64,000 bases of DNA from Gemmatimonadaceae bacterium (GCA_035633115.1 DASQFN010000106.1:1-64000); one strand, 5' to 3'; counted from the stretch's first letter, positions 29,652-38,720 are shown. A program made the numbers and translations. The notes: generated by a model not told the origin, from the sequence alone.

Positions 29652-30101
29652 CTATTTGATCGCTCCCAGGGCTGCCTCCAGGCCCGTTCGCTCCCTTGCA
29701 GTGAGGCTCGAGGCAAATTCCGATTGCACGCGCTTCACCGCACGATCGCCGGCACGCTGCTGCTCCCTTCCCTTTTCCGTCAGCTCAGCTTTCACGCTAC
29801 GCCGGTCGGCCGGATCGTCGAGCCTGTTCACCAGACCGTCAGCTTCGAGGCGGTCGATCAACTGGGTCATGTTCGACCTCACGCAGCTCAGCCGCGCCGC
29901 GAGCTGACTCAATGTCAGAGGCTCACCTGCCTGAGCGAGCTCGGTCAGAGCGCCCTGCTTGGCCAGCGATAGTCCGACCTTGCCGAGCGCGAGCTCGATC
30001 CGCTCCTCTATGAGGTGCGCCGCGTGCATCACCGAAAACGTCCAGTGGGGCCCTGCGGATGTCTCAGGCTCGGCGACGGTGGCTTTATCGGTATCGTTCA
30101 T
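29652..30101 (-). CDS. MarR-family transcriptional regulator
   Basis: A 149-residue winged-helix regulator. The helix-turn-helix lies at about residues 55-95 (LTLSQLAARLSCVRSNMTQL, then IDRLEADGLVNRLDD) and the wing reads DPADRRSVKAELTEKG. MarR proteins bind palindromic sites as dimers and are released by small ligands. The start at 30101 is set by a strong promoter whose predicted transcription start is the A of this ATG, giving a leaderless mRNA. It probably controls itself and the YceI gene downstream. Confidence 0.9.
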   Translation of the reverse strand: MNDTDKATVAEPETSAGPHWTFSVMHAAHLIEERIELALGKVGLSLAKQGALTELAQAGEPLTLSQLAARLSCVRSNMTQLIDRLEADGLVNRLDDPADRRSVKAELTEKGREQQRAGDRAVKRVQSEFASSLTARERTGLEAALGAIK

Positions 30102-30107
30102 GTATGG

Positions 30108-30136
30108 ATAATATGTTCTAACACGCTTCATGTCAA
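30108..30136 (-). promoter_or_regulatory. Near-consensus promoter of marR, leaderless
   Basis: On the minus strand TTGACA (30136-30131), a 17-base spacer and TATTAT (30113-30108) match the housekeeping sigma consensus in 11 of 12 positions. Only six bases separate TATTAT from the ATG at 30101, so transcription should begin at or next to the start codon. Confidence 0.75.
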
Positions 30137-30320
30137 GCCCGAACTCGGACGACCGCCGACCCCCGCGGCACGCCAGGACGCCTTCGCCGCGATTGCGAGT
30201 GCGCCGACCGCGGCCAGCGCACAAACCACGATGCGTCCGCTACCATCCTCTCCCACAGGGTGGCGTCAAGCCTAAGGGGCACTTACCCTAGCTGCGACGG
30301 GTACTCAAACGCCGAATCCA

Positions 30321-31625
30321 ATGCTCCTGCCCGAGCCGAAACAATTCTCGCCGCCCGACGCACTCATTCTCCGCCGGGATCGGGCGGAGCGCATTCTCAA
30401 CGGACTGCGCGCCGGGGTTCTATGCCTCCTCGGCGCTGCCGCTCTGGCCTATGCGCCGAGCCTCTCGCCCGAGCTGAATCGCGCGAACGTCCTGCTTCTG
30501 ATCCCGACGCTTCTGTGGACCGTCGGTCAGTACGTTCTGTGGTATCGGCGGCCGGCCCTTCCCGATTGGCTTTCGCTTGCAAATGCCGTCATCGACGTTA
30601 CGGCGGTAACGGCGATCATCGGCGCCTACGCTATTGCCGAGTCCGGCGTACTCGCGCTCAGGTCGCCGATCTTTCTCATGTACTTCGTGGTTCTTGCCGC
30701 GCGACCGGTCGCGTCGTCGGTGCGGCGGGCTGGAGTTGTGGGGGTTCTCGCGGTCGTGGAGTACACCTCCCTCGTTGTCTGGCTGTTTGCAACCAACCGG
30801 ATCGCGCCGGTCATGAATCCGATGGAGGCGATCTTTGCCTCCCGGGTGAGTCCGCTCGATGAAGCAGCCAAGATCCTTCTCCTCGGCATCGGTGGGATGC
30901 TCGCGACTTATGGAGCTTTCTGGGTGGAGCATCTGGTACTGGAGTCGAGTAAGGAATCCTCCGAGCGACAGCGGGTGGCAACGCGTCTGGTTCAGGCTGA
31001 GCTCGACACGCTCAAGCTGCAGCTCAGCCCGCACTTTCTCTTCAACGCTCTCAACAGCGCTGTCGCGCTGATTGGGAGCGACCGTCTGGCCGCCGAGCGG
31101 ATGGTGGCCGAGCTCAGCGACTTCCTGCGCCTGGTTCTCTCGGGTTCGATGGAGCACGAGGTCCCTCTGGAGCGCGAGCTCGAGCTGCTCGAGCGATACG
31201 TGCGAATTCAACGCGTGCGCTTTCAGGACAAGCTGACTGTCGAGTTCGACATCAGCGACGAGGCGCGACGCGCACTGGTGCCCAGTCTCCTGCTCCAGCC
31301 GCTCGTCGAGAACGCAGTTCGCCACGGCATCGGTCCGCGCGCCACACCCGGACATGTCTGGGTCTCGGCGCACCGGGTTGGGGACTCTCTCGAGATCGAG
31401 GTGCTCGACGACGGCGTGGGGCCGTCGCCGCGCCGCTCGCGCGAGCGATCCCGCGGAACGGGACTCGGTCTCGCGAACACGGCCACGCGTCTCATTCATC
31501 TTTACGGCGACAATCACGAGTTCCAGGCTGGGCCTCGTGAAGGTGGCGGCTTTGCCGTGAGGCTCGTGATGCCATTTCGTCTTCGGTCGAGCCCCGCGGA
31601 CGCCGAGCCTGTGGTCGCCGCGTGA
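30321..31625 (+). CDS. LytS-type sensor histidine kinase
   Basis: A 434-residue membrane sensor kinase. About six hydrophobic segments fill residues 30-205. The His_kinase domain follows, with the phosphoacceptor His238 in LKLQLSPHFLFNALN, then an ATPase domain with the N-box VENAVRHGIGPR and G-box GTGLGLANTATRL. No separate sensor domain is visible; the ligand is unknown. The stop overlaps the start of the LytTR response regulator gene as GTGA, so the two form a two-component pair. The bases upstream show only a weak ribosome site. Confidence 0.92.
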   Translation: MLLPEPKQFSPPDALILRRDRAERILNGLRAGVLCLLGAAALAYAPSLSPELNRANVLLLIPTLLWTVGQYVLWYRRPALPDWLSLANAVIDVTAVTAIIGAYAIAESGVLALRSPIFLMYFVVLAARPVASSVRRAGVVGVLAVVEYTSLVVWLFATNRIAPVMNPMEAIFASRVSPLDEAAKILLLGIGGMLATYGAFWVEHLVLESSKESSERQRVATRLVQAELDTLKLQLSPHFLFNALNSAVALIGSDRLAAERMVAELSDFLRLVLSGSMEHEVPLERELELLERYVRIQRVRFQDKLTVEFDISDEARRALVPSLLLQPLVENAVRHGIGPRATPGHVWVSAHRVGDSLEIEVLDDGVGPSPRRSRERSRGTGLGLANTATRLIHLYGDNHEFQAGPREGGGFAVRLVMPFRLRSSPADAEPVVAA

Positions 31626-32422
31626 AGCCCGCCCCCGCGGCTGCCGGAGTCAGTCCGATGCGCGTACTGATCGTCGACGATGAGGCTCTCGCCCGCCGTC
31701 GCATGCGCTCACTCCTTGCCGCTGTGCCGAATGTCGCAGTGCTCGGGGAGTGCGAGACAGGCGCGGAGGCTGTGACGGCGATCCGCGACCTCCACCCCGA
31801 TCTGGTTTTTCTCGATGTGCAGATGCCGGAGCTCGACGGCTTCGACGTGATTGCGGCGGTGGGGCCGGAAAAAATGCCGCCGGTGATTTTTGTAACCGCG
31901 TTCGACGACTACGCGGTCAATGCGTTCGACGTCGGCGCAATCGACTATCTGCTGAAGCCGGTGGATCAGTTTCGGTTCAATCAGACGCTCGAGCGCGCAA
32001 AGAAGAGGGTCGTTGGTCGCCGCAGCCAGGCGGAACTGGCTGCACGGCTGACAGGTCTGCTCGACCGCGTAGCTCGCGCCGACGTCAGCGATGACCGCAT
32101 CGGAGTAAAGGTCCAGGGCAAGATCGTCTTTCTCGACGCCGACGAGATCTACTGGATTCAGGCACGCGACGATATCGCGCGGGTGCATCTCGTCGACAGT
32201 GCGTACGACGTTCGCGAGCCGCTGACACACCTCGAAGCGCGACTTCCCGCGAACCGGTTCCTTCGCGTCCACCGCTCGGCCATCGTGAACACCTCCAAGG
32301 TGCGGGCGGCCGAGCCGTTCGACCAGGGCGACCAGCTCCTGATTCTGAGAAACGGCAAGCGAATCACGACCGGGCGCAGCTACAGGAAGGCGGTAAAGGA
32401 GTTTCTGCGCCGGGCGACCTGA
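31622..32422 (+). CDS. LytTR-family response regulator
   Basis: A 266-residue regulator with a receiver domain at about residues 13-130 (acidic pocket VDDE, phospho-acceptor Asp65 in VFLDVQMPELDG, Lys in LLKPVD) and a C-terminal LytTR DNA-binding domain at about 165-265 (IYWIQARDDIARVHL, then LPANRFLRVHRSAIVN). It starts with GTG inside the stop of the kinase gene; an ATG 12 codons later, next to the first receiver strand, is an alternative. Targets are unknown; such regulators often bind paired sites before exported or membrane-protein genes. Confidence 0.93.
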   Translation: MKPAPAAAGVSPMRVLIVDDEALARRRMRSLLAAVPNVAVLGECETGAEAVTAIRDLHPDLVFLDVQMPELDGFDVIAAVGPEKMPPVIFVTAFDDYAVNAFDVGAIDYLLKPVDQFRFNQTLERAKKRVVGRRSQAELAARLTGLLDRVARADVSDDRIGVKVQGKIVFLDADEIYWIQARDDIARVHLVDSAYDVREPLTHLEARLPANRFLRVHRSAIVNTSKVRAAEPFDQGDQLLILRNGKRITTGRSYRKAVKEFLRRAT

Positions 32423-32521
32423 AGCAATCACACCCGGGACACGCGATTCAGCCGGACGCCTGCGGGTGAACTGTGAACTCGACAGTTGTACCAAGGCGGT
32501 CAAGGCACCAGTTTCCCCCCT

Positions 32522-34990
32522 GTGACTGACGCGAACCAGGGCAGCCCGGCGGACCTCCGGGCAACACTCGAGAGGACGCTGGGCGACACCTACGCATTCG
32601 AGCGGGAGCTCGGTGGCGGAGGGATGAGCCGCGTATTCCTTGCGGAGGATCGCGCGCTCGAGCGCCGAGTCGTCGTCAAGGTGCTCAAGCACGACATGGC
32701 GGAGGGGGTAAGCGTCGACCGATTCCGTCGCGAGATTCAGCTCGCGGCGAAGCTGCAGCATCCGCACATCGTTCCCCTGCTCGCGTCCGGCGAAATCGCT
32801 TCGACTCCCTACTTCACGATGCCATTCATAGAGGGGGAATCCCTTCGTGCCCGGCTTTCGCGTGAGGGTGAGCTGCCAGTCAACGAAGCAGTCCGCATTC
32901 TGCGCCATGTAGCAGCCGCGCTTTCTTACGCGCACAAGCACGGCGTCGTCCATCGCGACATAAAGCCCGACAATGTGATGCTGGCCGACGAGTTTGCTCT
33001 CGTCACCGATTTCGGTGTAGCCAAGGCGTTGAGCGCATCCGCTCCCACGGCGACTACCGGAGGGGGAGGGCTTACATCTCTTGGCCTCGCGATCGGGACT
33101 CCTGCCTACATGGCGCCGGAGCAGGCGGTTGCCGATCCCAACGTAGATCACCGCGCGGACATCTACTCGTGGGGCATCATGGCGTACGAGATGCTGACCG
33201 GGTGGCCTCCGTTCAGTGGAATGTCGGCGCAGGCGACACTGGCGGCGCAGGCGATCCAGAAACCGGAGCCGATTCAGACGAAACGGCCAGGATTGCCGCC
33301 CGTTCTGGTTGATCTCGTGATGCGGTCACTCGAAAAGCGACCGTCGGATCGTCCGCAAACCGCGGGCGAGCTGTTGCAGGGACTCGACCTCGTGGCGACG
33401 TCGAGTGGAGGAACCGCGGCGACGGCCGTGCTGCCGGCCGCTCGGCGACGCCCCTGGTTGCCTCTCATTATCGGAGGTGCCGCAGTCGCGATCGCGGCAA
33501 TTGCCCTGTTCGCCTGGAGAGGGAGCCGTTCGTCCCCTGAACTGCCGGCTGCATCCGCACCGGGTGGAACGCCCGCATCCACGGCAATCAGTTCCGTAGC
33601 CGTATTGCCGCTCGAGAACCTTGGCGGTGACACTGCCGACGTTTACTTCAGCGACGGAATGACGGACGAGCTGGCAAACGCTCTCGCCAAGCTTCCCGGT
33701 CTCAAAGTCGCCTCACGCACTTCTGCTTACTCGTTCAAGGGAAAGAACGCTGATCCGGGAGTCATTGGTCGCGCTCTCAAGGTTCAGGCGCTTCTCGGCG
33801 GTACGGTGCGACGCGCAGGAAATCAGCTGCGTGTGACGGCCCAACTCACGAACGTGTCCGACGGCTTGTTGATCTGGGCTGAGACTTACCAGCGCGAGGC
33901 GAAGGACGTATTCAAGGTTCAGGACGATATCGCCGGACATATTGCCGACGCCCTGAAGCTTCGGCTCGGCACGTCGGCGGCGCAGGTGTCCTCTTCGTCG
34001 AGAGGCACGGAGAATCTCAAGGCTTACGACCTTTACCTTCGCGGGCTGCACTTCTGGAACAGACGCGGCGGCGACAATCTGCGGAGAGCAATCACATACT
34101 TCGAGCAGGCGGTCAACGCCGACCCGAATTACGGTCGCGCGTATGCAGGAATCGCCAGCGCGTACGCGCTTCTTCCCGAATACACCGATTCCGCCCCGGC
34201 CGACGCTTTCGAGCGCACGCGTAGTGCAGCGAGCCGGGCGATTGCACTCGACAGCGGACTTGCCGAGGCATACACCGCGCTTGGCCTGGCGTCGGTTCAC
34301 GCCTGGGACTATATCGGAGCCGAGAAGCAGTATCGCATGGCGCTCGCGTCAAACCCGAGGTACGCGACTGCGCATCAGTGGTACGGCGAATTGTTGTACC
34401 AAACGGGCCGGGTGGACTCCGCAATCGCGCACACTCGTCAGGCAACCGAGCTCGATCCGTTGTCCCTGGCCGCACAAGGCGCGTTTGGCTATGCGCTCTG
34501 CCTCGCGGGCCAGTATGATGAGGCGATCCGGGGTATAAAGCAGGCGCTCGAGCTAGCGCCAACACTCGGGGTCCTGCACTGGACGAGCGGGCTTTGCTAC
34601 TCGTTCGATGGTCGACATGCGGACGCGATTCGGGCAATCGAGACCGCCGCGCGGCTCGAGCCCGGTCGCGCGCTGCTTCAGGCGGAGCTGGCGTACGCAT
34701 ACGGGCTCGGCGGACAACAAGACCGCGCGCGCGCAATCCTTACAAACCTTGTTGCCCGCACCGATCGTCGAGATTCGTTTCCGCTGGCTGTCGCTCGCAT
34801 GGCTGTGCGCGACTACGATGCCGCCTTGACGGCGCTCGAACAAGCGGTCGAGCGGCGCGAAATCGGCCTGAGTCAGCTCTCGATGGTGATGGATCCGAAA
34901 TGGCACCCGTTGCGGTCGAACCCCCGGTTCACTCGTATACTCGAGCGGATGAACCTTGCGGAGTGGGCGGAGAGGATGAGGCGACGCTAG
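32522..34990 (+). CDS. Serine/threonine kinase with FlgO-like and TPR domains
   Basis: A roughly 822-residue one-pass membrane kinase. The Hanks-type kinase domain covers about residues 25-290, with the glycine loop LGGGGMSRVF, catalytic VVHRDIKPDNVML, DFGVAKAL and APEQA all intact. A membrane segment (LPLIIGGAAVAIAAIALFAW) near 325-345 is followed by a FlgO/TolB-like domain (VAVLPLENLGGDTADVYFSD, then GMTDELANAL) and TPR units to the end. So the sensor part is outside the cytoplasm. GTG 32522 gives the family-typical VTDANQG start; a TTG at 32486 is possible. Substrates unknown. Confidence 0.9.
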   Translation: MTDANQGSPADLRATLERTLGDTYAFERELGGGGMSRVFLAEDRALERRVVVKVLKHDMAEGVSVDRFRREIQLAAKLQHPHIVPLLASGEIASTPYFTMPFIEGESLRARLSREGELPVNEAVRILRHVAAALSYAHKHGVVHRDIKPDNVMLADEFALVTDFGVAKALSASAPTATTGGGGLTSLGLAIGTPAYMAPEQAVADPNVDHRADIYSWGIMAYEMLTGWPPFSGMSAQATLAAQAIQKPEPIQTKRPGLPPVLVDLVMRSLEKRPSDRPQTAGELLQGLDLVATSSGGTAATAVLPAARRRPWLPLIIGGAAVAIAAIALFAWRGSRSSPELPAASAPGGTPASTAISSVAVLPLENLGGDTADVYFSDGMTDELANALAKLPGLKVASRTSAYSFKGKNADPGVIGRALKVQALLGGTVRRAGNQLRVTAQLTNVSDGLLIWAETYQREAKDVFKVQDDIAGHIADALKLRLGTSAAQVSSSSRGTENLKAYDLYLRGLHFWNRRGGDNLRRAITYFEQAVNADPNYGRAYAGIASAYALLPEYTDSAPADAFERTRSAASRAIALDSGLAEAYTALGLASVHAWDYIGAEKQYRMALASNPRYATAHQWYGELLYQTGRVDSAIAHTRQATELDPLSLAAQGAFGYALCLAGQYDEAIRGIKQALELAPTLGVLHWTSGLCYSFDGRHADAIRAIETAARLEPGRALLQAELAYAYGLGGQQDRARAILTNLVARTDRRDSFPLAVARMAVRDYDAALTALEQAVERREIGLSQLSMVMDPKWHPLRSNPRFTRILERMNLAEWAERMRRR

Positions 34991-35012
34991 CGGTCCGCAG
35001 AGTCGATGCTAG

Positions 35013-35042
35013 CCCATTGACATTATGTCAACCCATTGACAT
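35013..35042 (+). promoter_or_regulatory. Palindromic operator before blaI-like gene
   Basis: TTGACATTATGTCAA at 35017-35031 is a perfect 15-base palindrome. The 11 bases CCCATTGACAT occur at 35013 and again at 35032, so one full site plus a half-site lie 38 to 57 bases before the repressor start. The placement and GACA-TGTC arms fit a BlaI/MecI-type autoregulatory operator. TTGACA within it could also serve as a -35 element. Confidence 0.65.
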
Positions 35043-35069
35043 CTTGATCTCGTTCCCATCGGAGTGACG

Positions 35070-35468
35070 ATGAAGCGACGAGAACCCGCGGACAAGCTCG
35101 GTAGCCGCGAACGCCAGATCATGGACATCATTTATCGGCGAGGTCAGGCGACTGCCGCCGAGATTCAGGCTGATCTGCCCGACCCTCCCAGCAACTCGGC
35201 TGTGCGCGGAATGTTGAGACTGCTCGAAGAGAAGGGTCACGTCAGCCACAAGACCGATGGCCCTCGTTACGTGTATCTCCCAACAGCCGATCCATCGACT
35301 GTCAGCCGGTCCGCTGTACGACATCTTGTTCGCACTTTCTTCGACAACTCCGCGGGCTCCGCTGTGGCCGCGATGCTTGGCATGTACGAGTCGCGCTTGA
35401 AGGACGAGGACCTCGATCGCCTCGAGTCTCTCATTGAGCAGGTTCGCAGCAAAGGAGGCACGCAATGA
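35070..35468 (+). CDS. BlaI/MecI-family repressor
   Basis: A 132-residue winged-helix repressor: KLGSRERQIMDIIYRRGQAT is the conserved first helix, PSNSAVRGMLRLLEEKGHV the recognition helix, and YVYLPTAD the wing. The C-terminal helix (DEDLDRLESLIEQVRSKGG) mediates dimerisation. ATG 35070 has GGAG five bases upstream; a GTG two codons earlier is less likely. The stop overlaps the start of the M56 peptidase gene as ATGA. In characterised systems the partner peptidase cleaves the repressor to induce the genes; here the palindromic operator is just upstream. Confidence 0.93.
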   Translation: MKRREPADKLGSRERQIMDIIYRRGQATAAEIQADLPDPPSNSAVRGMLRLLEEKGHVSHKTDGPRYVYLPTADPSTVSRSAVRHLVRTFFDNSAGSAVAAMLGMYESRLKDEDLDRLESLIEQVRSKGGTQ

Positions 35469-37891
35469 TTCCCCTTCTTCCCCTCCCCGACTTCGTTGCC
35501 TCCGCGCTTTCGGGCGCTGGCTCTCCACCCGCATTTGTCGCCATGATCGTCGTAAAGGCGACTGTGGTGCTCGCCATTGGAGCTGTCGCCGCCGTTCTCG
35601 CTCGCCACGCTGGAGCTGCCGTTCGACACGCAATCGTCGCACTTACCCTCGCGGCCGCCCTGGGATTGCCGCTTGGAATGGTGGCTGCGCCGGCATGGAG
35701 AGTTGGAATTCTTCCACCGTTCACAGCGCGACAGGATGGGCCTGGCAAACCTGCGCCGGACTCTCGCGTCTCCTCCGCAACGGTGTCGCCGCCGGCAAGC
35801 ACCGCTACAACATCGGAGTTGACGAGATCGTCTACCATCACGATTTCTTCGAGCTCGCCCGCGGTGATCGCACTTTCTTCGACGACATTGTCCCGCGTCG
35901 CCGATTTCTGGATTCCGATCGCGTGGCTCGTCGGGTTGCTGAGCGTTCTGGGGTGGATGATCGTTGGCCGAATCGGTCTACGCCGCGTCGCTGGTACCGC
36001 GACCGCACTCGAGACCACTGACTGGCGCATGCTAATGGACGAGGAGCGTGAACGCGCCGGCGTCGACGGTCCGGTCGCCGTGCTTTCGAGCACGCATGTC
36101 AGCACTCCTCTCGCGTGGGGAACACGCTCGCCGATAATTCTTCTTCCTGCCGAATCCTCGGAATGGCCGCGCGAGCATCGAGCCGTTGTTCTGCGGCATG
36201 AGCTTGCGCACATCGCTCGCGCCGACGCGCTGACGCAGATGCTGGCCGGTGTCACATGCGCCGTGTACTGGTTCCATCCGCTCGTCTGGGTCGCCGCGCG
36301 AAAGCTGCGCGCCGAGCAGGAGCGCGCCTGCGACGAGCGCGTGCTTTCGTCAGGGACGCCGCCCGCCGAGTATGCCGCGCATCTGCTCGAAGTCGCGCGC
36401 TCGGCCCGCGCGCTCGGCGCACATGGACTCGTATCACTCGCGATGGCTCGGCCGTCGCAGCTCGAGGGTCGGCTGCTCGCTGTTCTCAACCCGTCGAGCA
36501 GGCGACATCGCATCTCTCCGGCTGCAAGGATCGCCGGAATCACCGGCGCATTTCTCGTGTTCGTCGCGCTTTCTGCGTTCACGCCCATGCCGCGCGCCTC
36601 GGCGCTGCCCCGCGCCGTAACACCGACCATCATTGCGGCCCAGTTCGTCCCGCCTCAATCGCCGTTGTCCCCGGAAGTGAAGGCTGCATCCAGCTGGACC
36701 AGGACAGGTGCGACAAGAGTCGCGATGGATTCATCATTCGAGCGCAGCGTTGATGTTCGCGCCGGCGAGACCCTCGTCATCGATTTGAGAACCGGCGCCG
36801 GGTTGACGATCACCGCGTGGGATCAGAACAGAGTTCGCGTTCGCGGCAGACTTGGCGGGCGCAACTGGCGTGACACCGAAGTCGATCTCGAGCGGACGAG
36901 CTCCGGTGCGCGTCTTTCGTCGCGATACACGATGAGGTCAAGCTCTCAAAGCTCGAGTCATCACTTCGAGATTCGAGTGCCGAAGCGCTTCAACGTCCGA
37001 GTGTCGTCGGCTGGTGGAGGGATTTCCATCACTGGTGTTCGGGGTGAATTCACCGGAAGTACAGGCGGTGGTTCGATCCGCATCTCGGACGCAAGCGGGC
37101 GGGCCGGCCTCTCCACAGGGGGCGGATCGATCCGCGTCAACGACTCGAATCTTTCCGGATCGGTCGGCACTGGCGGCGGAAGCGTGCTGATCCAGCGCGT
37201 GCGAGGCGGCTTGCGCGGCAGCTCGGGAAGCGGTCCAATCGTGTATGGAAATGCCGAAGACGCTGACATCGTGTCGGCCGGAGGCAGCTCACGCATCAGC
37301 GATGACAAGGGCGGCGTGACAGTCGGAGCCGGCGGGAACGTCACGATCAATGAGAGGACCGGAGAGATCCGCGACAACAGCACCGGTCGCATCATTTACA
37401 GAAAGGCTGGCGGCCGCATCAGCATCGCCGAAGCGATGAATGGAGCCGATGTGCGAACCGAAGGAGGCTCGGTTTCCATCGGCCGCTCTGCCGGAGACGT
37501 GCGTGCTTTGACGGGCGGCGGGGACATCACTATCGGTCCGCTCGACGGCTCGGCGTCGGCGACGACCGGGGCGGGCGATGTGACGATCACCTTGCGCGGC
37601 GGTGGTCATCATTCGGTGGATGTCGCCTCAGGCAACGGTAAGGTGACGCTCGTGCTTCCTTCGAGCTTTTCAGGACGAGTAGAGCTGGAGACCGCGTACA
37701 CCGAACGACACGGACGGACGCGCATTGAAAGTGACTGGCCGCTTTCGGTAACGGAAACGGATTTCTGGGATGATTCTCACGGGACTCCGCGCAAATTCGT
37801 TCGCGCACGTCAGGCGATTGGACGCGGGGGCGCTGGCTTGCTGAGGGTGAAGACCGTCAACGGCAACATAATCCTGCGGCGCGGAGACTAG
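35465..37891 (+). CDS. BlaR1-like M56 peptidase fused to DUF4097 beta-helix
   Basis: An 808-residue membrane protein. About four membrane segments and the zinc peptidase motif HELAHIARADA near residue 245 define an M56 (BlaR1/MecR1) protease, including the later ERACDERVL block. After a last membrane segment near 360, about 430 residues form a glycine- and serine-rich DUF4097-like beta-helix with repeated units such as GGGSIRISDASGR, GGGSIRVNDSNLS and GGGSVLIQRVRG. A penicillin-binding sensor domain is absent; the beta-helix takes its place outside the membrane. It should cleave the coupled BlaI-like repressor on a signal not yet known. Confidence 0.88.
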   Translation: MIPLLPLPDFVASALSGAGSPPAFVAMIVVKATVVLAIGAVAAVLARHAGAAVRHAIVALTLAAALGLPLGMVAAPAWRVGILPPFTARQDGPGKPAPDSRVSSATVSPPASTATTSELTRSSTITISSSSPAVIALSSTTLSRVADFWIPIAWLVGLLSVLGWMIVGRIGLRRVAGTATALETTDWRMLMDEERERAGVDGPVAVLSSTHVSTPLAWGTRSPIILLPAESSEWPREHRAVVLRHELAHIARADALTQMLAGVTCAVYWFHPLVWVAARKLRAEQERACDERVLSSGTPPAEYAAHLLEVARSARALGAHGLVSLAMARPSQLEGRLLAVLNPSSRRHRISPAARIAGITGAFLVFVALSAFTPMPRASALPRAVTPTIIAAQFVPPQSPLSPEVKAASSWTRTGATRVAMDSSFERSVDVRAGETLVIDLRTGAGLTITAWDQNRVRVRGRLGGRNWRDTEVDLERTSSGARLSSRYTMRSSSQSSSHHFEIRVPKRFNVRVSSAGGGISITGVRGEFTGSTGGGSIRISDASGRAGLSTGGGSIRVNDSNLSGSVGTGGGSVLIQRVRGGLRGSSGSGPIVYGNAEDADIVSAGGSSRISDDKGGVTVGAGGNVTINERTGEIRDNSTGRIIYRKAGGRISIAEAMNGADVRTEGGSVSIGRSAGDVRALTGGGDITIGPLDGSASATTGAGDVTITLRGGGHHSVDVASGNGKVTLVLPSSFSGRVELETAYTERHGRTRIESDWPLSVTETDFWDDSHGTPRKFVRARQAIGRGGAGLLRVKTVNGNIILRRGD

Positions 37892-37905
37892 CGGATCTTT
37901 TTCGG

Positions 37906-37933
37906 CGGGGCCTCACTGTCTACGGCGGCCCCG
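37906..37933 (+). terminator. Hairpin after M56 gene
   Basis: CGGGGCC at 37906-37912 pairs with GGCCCCG at 37927-37933 across a 14-base loop, 15 bases past the stop. There is no T-run after it, so strength is doubtful. Confidence 0.35.
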
Positions 37934-38081
37934 TGTCTCGAGATCGGCGTCGAATTCGCCTGGGAGTGGCCGACCGCGCGTCCTGTCATCTCTTCGGAAC
38001 CCGACGGCTCGGCATCAGTTCATCGGGCAACGTTGCCAAAGTTCTCGCGTCCGCATCGGCTTTGACCGCGGAAAATAGCTC

Positions 38082-38110
38082 GCAGCACCCAATGCGGGAA
38101 ACGGTGCTGC
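38082..38110 (-). terminator. Hairpin terminator after DUF1003 gene
   Basis: GCAGCACC and GGTGCTGC form an 8-base stem with a 13-base loop directly after the DUF1003 stop. On the minus strand it is followed closely by GAGCTATTTTCC, a short T-run. The remaining bases between 37934 and 38081 hold no gene I can support. Confidence 0.5.
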
Positions 38111-38112
38111 GA

Positions 38113-38676
38113 CTATCGCGCGCTTCTTTCGTCGCGAATCTGTTCCTTGACGGCATCGGTTTGTGCTTCAATCCGGTGCAACACGTCACGAGGCTTGAGC
38201 TCCCTTAACAGCTCCTGGATTTCAGGGTCCTTGGCTTCTTCGATGCCCATACGTTCGCTCATCGCGGCGACGAGACGAAGGATGTGAGTGATCTCCTGCT
38301 CGGAGATGAGGCTCACTTGAACGTCGAGCTGATTGCGTACATCGGCGTTGTGGGCCATCCGAAGCTGCGCCATCAAGACAAAGATGGCGAGGAAGATCGC
38401 CTCCACCGCCGCAGTTGAACCGATGATAGTGAATGTCGGATCGAAGTTGCGTATTCCCGGAATCCATCCCAGGTCGACCGCTGCCCAGAGTCCATAAAGG
38501 ACGACATGGAAATAGACAAAGTTCATCGTGCCGGCGAAGCGCCAGATGGCCATCGCGACGCGGTCGGCGGTCGGGCGGGCGCGCTCCTCCTCTGCGGCGT
38601 GCTCGATTACAGCACGCACGTTGCGGTCGAGAAGACGGGAGTCGCGCGGCGTCCCGGTTGACTCAGGCCGCTGCAT
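38113..38676 (-). CDS. DUF1003 membrane protein
   Basis: A DUF1003-family protein of about 187 residues. Two membrane segments near the middle carry the family text NFVYFHVVLYGLWAAVDLGW and TIIGSTAAVEAIFLAIFVL, followed by the conserved RMAHNADVRNQLDVQVSLIS and a cytoplasmic helical tail. Function is unknown. ATG 38676 is chosen; a TTG nine codons upstream (38703) is the alternative, and neither has a strong ribosome site. It follows a DinB-like gene by a short gap. Confidence 0.88.
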   Translation of the reverse strand: MQRPESTGTPRDSRLLDRNVRAVIEHAAEEERARPTADRVAMAIWRFAGTMNFVYFHVVLYGLWAAVDLGWIPGIRNFDPTFTIIGSTAAVEAIFLAIFVLMAQLRMAHNADVRNQLDVQVSLISEQEITHILRLVAAMSERMGIEEAKDPEIQELLRELKPRDVLHRIEAQTDAVKEQIRDERSAR

Positions 38677-38720
38677 TCCCGAATCCGCGGGCGAGTTAGT
38701 CAAGGGACAGCGGTCGAGGT

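Noticed and set aside
30133-30235. Short hydrophobic frame (VVCALAAVGALAIAAK) upstream of marR
   Set aside because: About 33 codons with only a weak start context and overlapping the marR promoter; not enough to call a gene.
30420-31517. Long open frame opposite the histidine kinase gene
   Set aside because: Its translation is His/Arg-rich with no family pattern, while the plus-strand frame has clear kinase motifs.
31709-33151. 480-codon open frame opposite the response regulator and kinase genes
   Set aside because: It is a mirror of two well-supported genes and has no recognisable domain.
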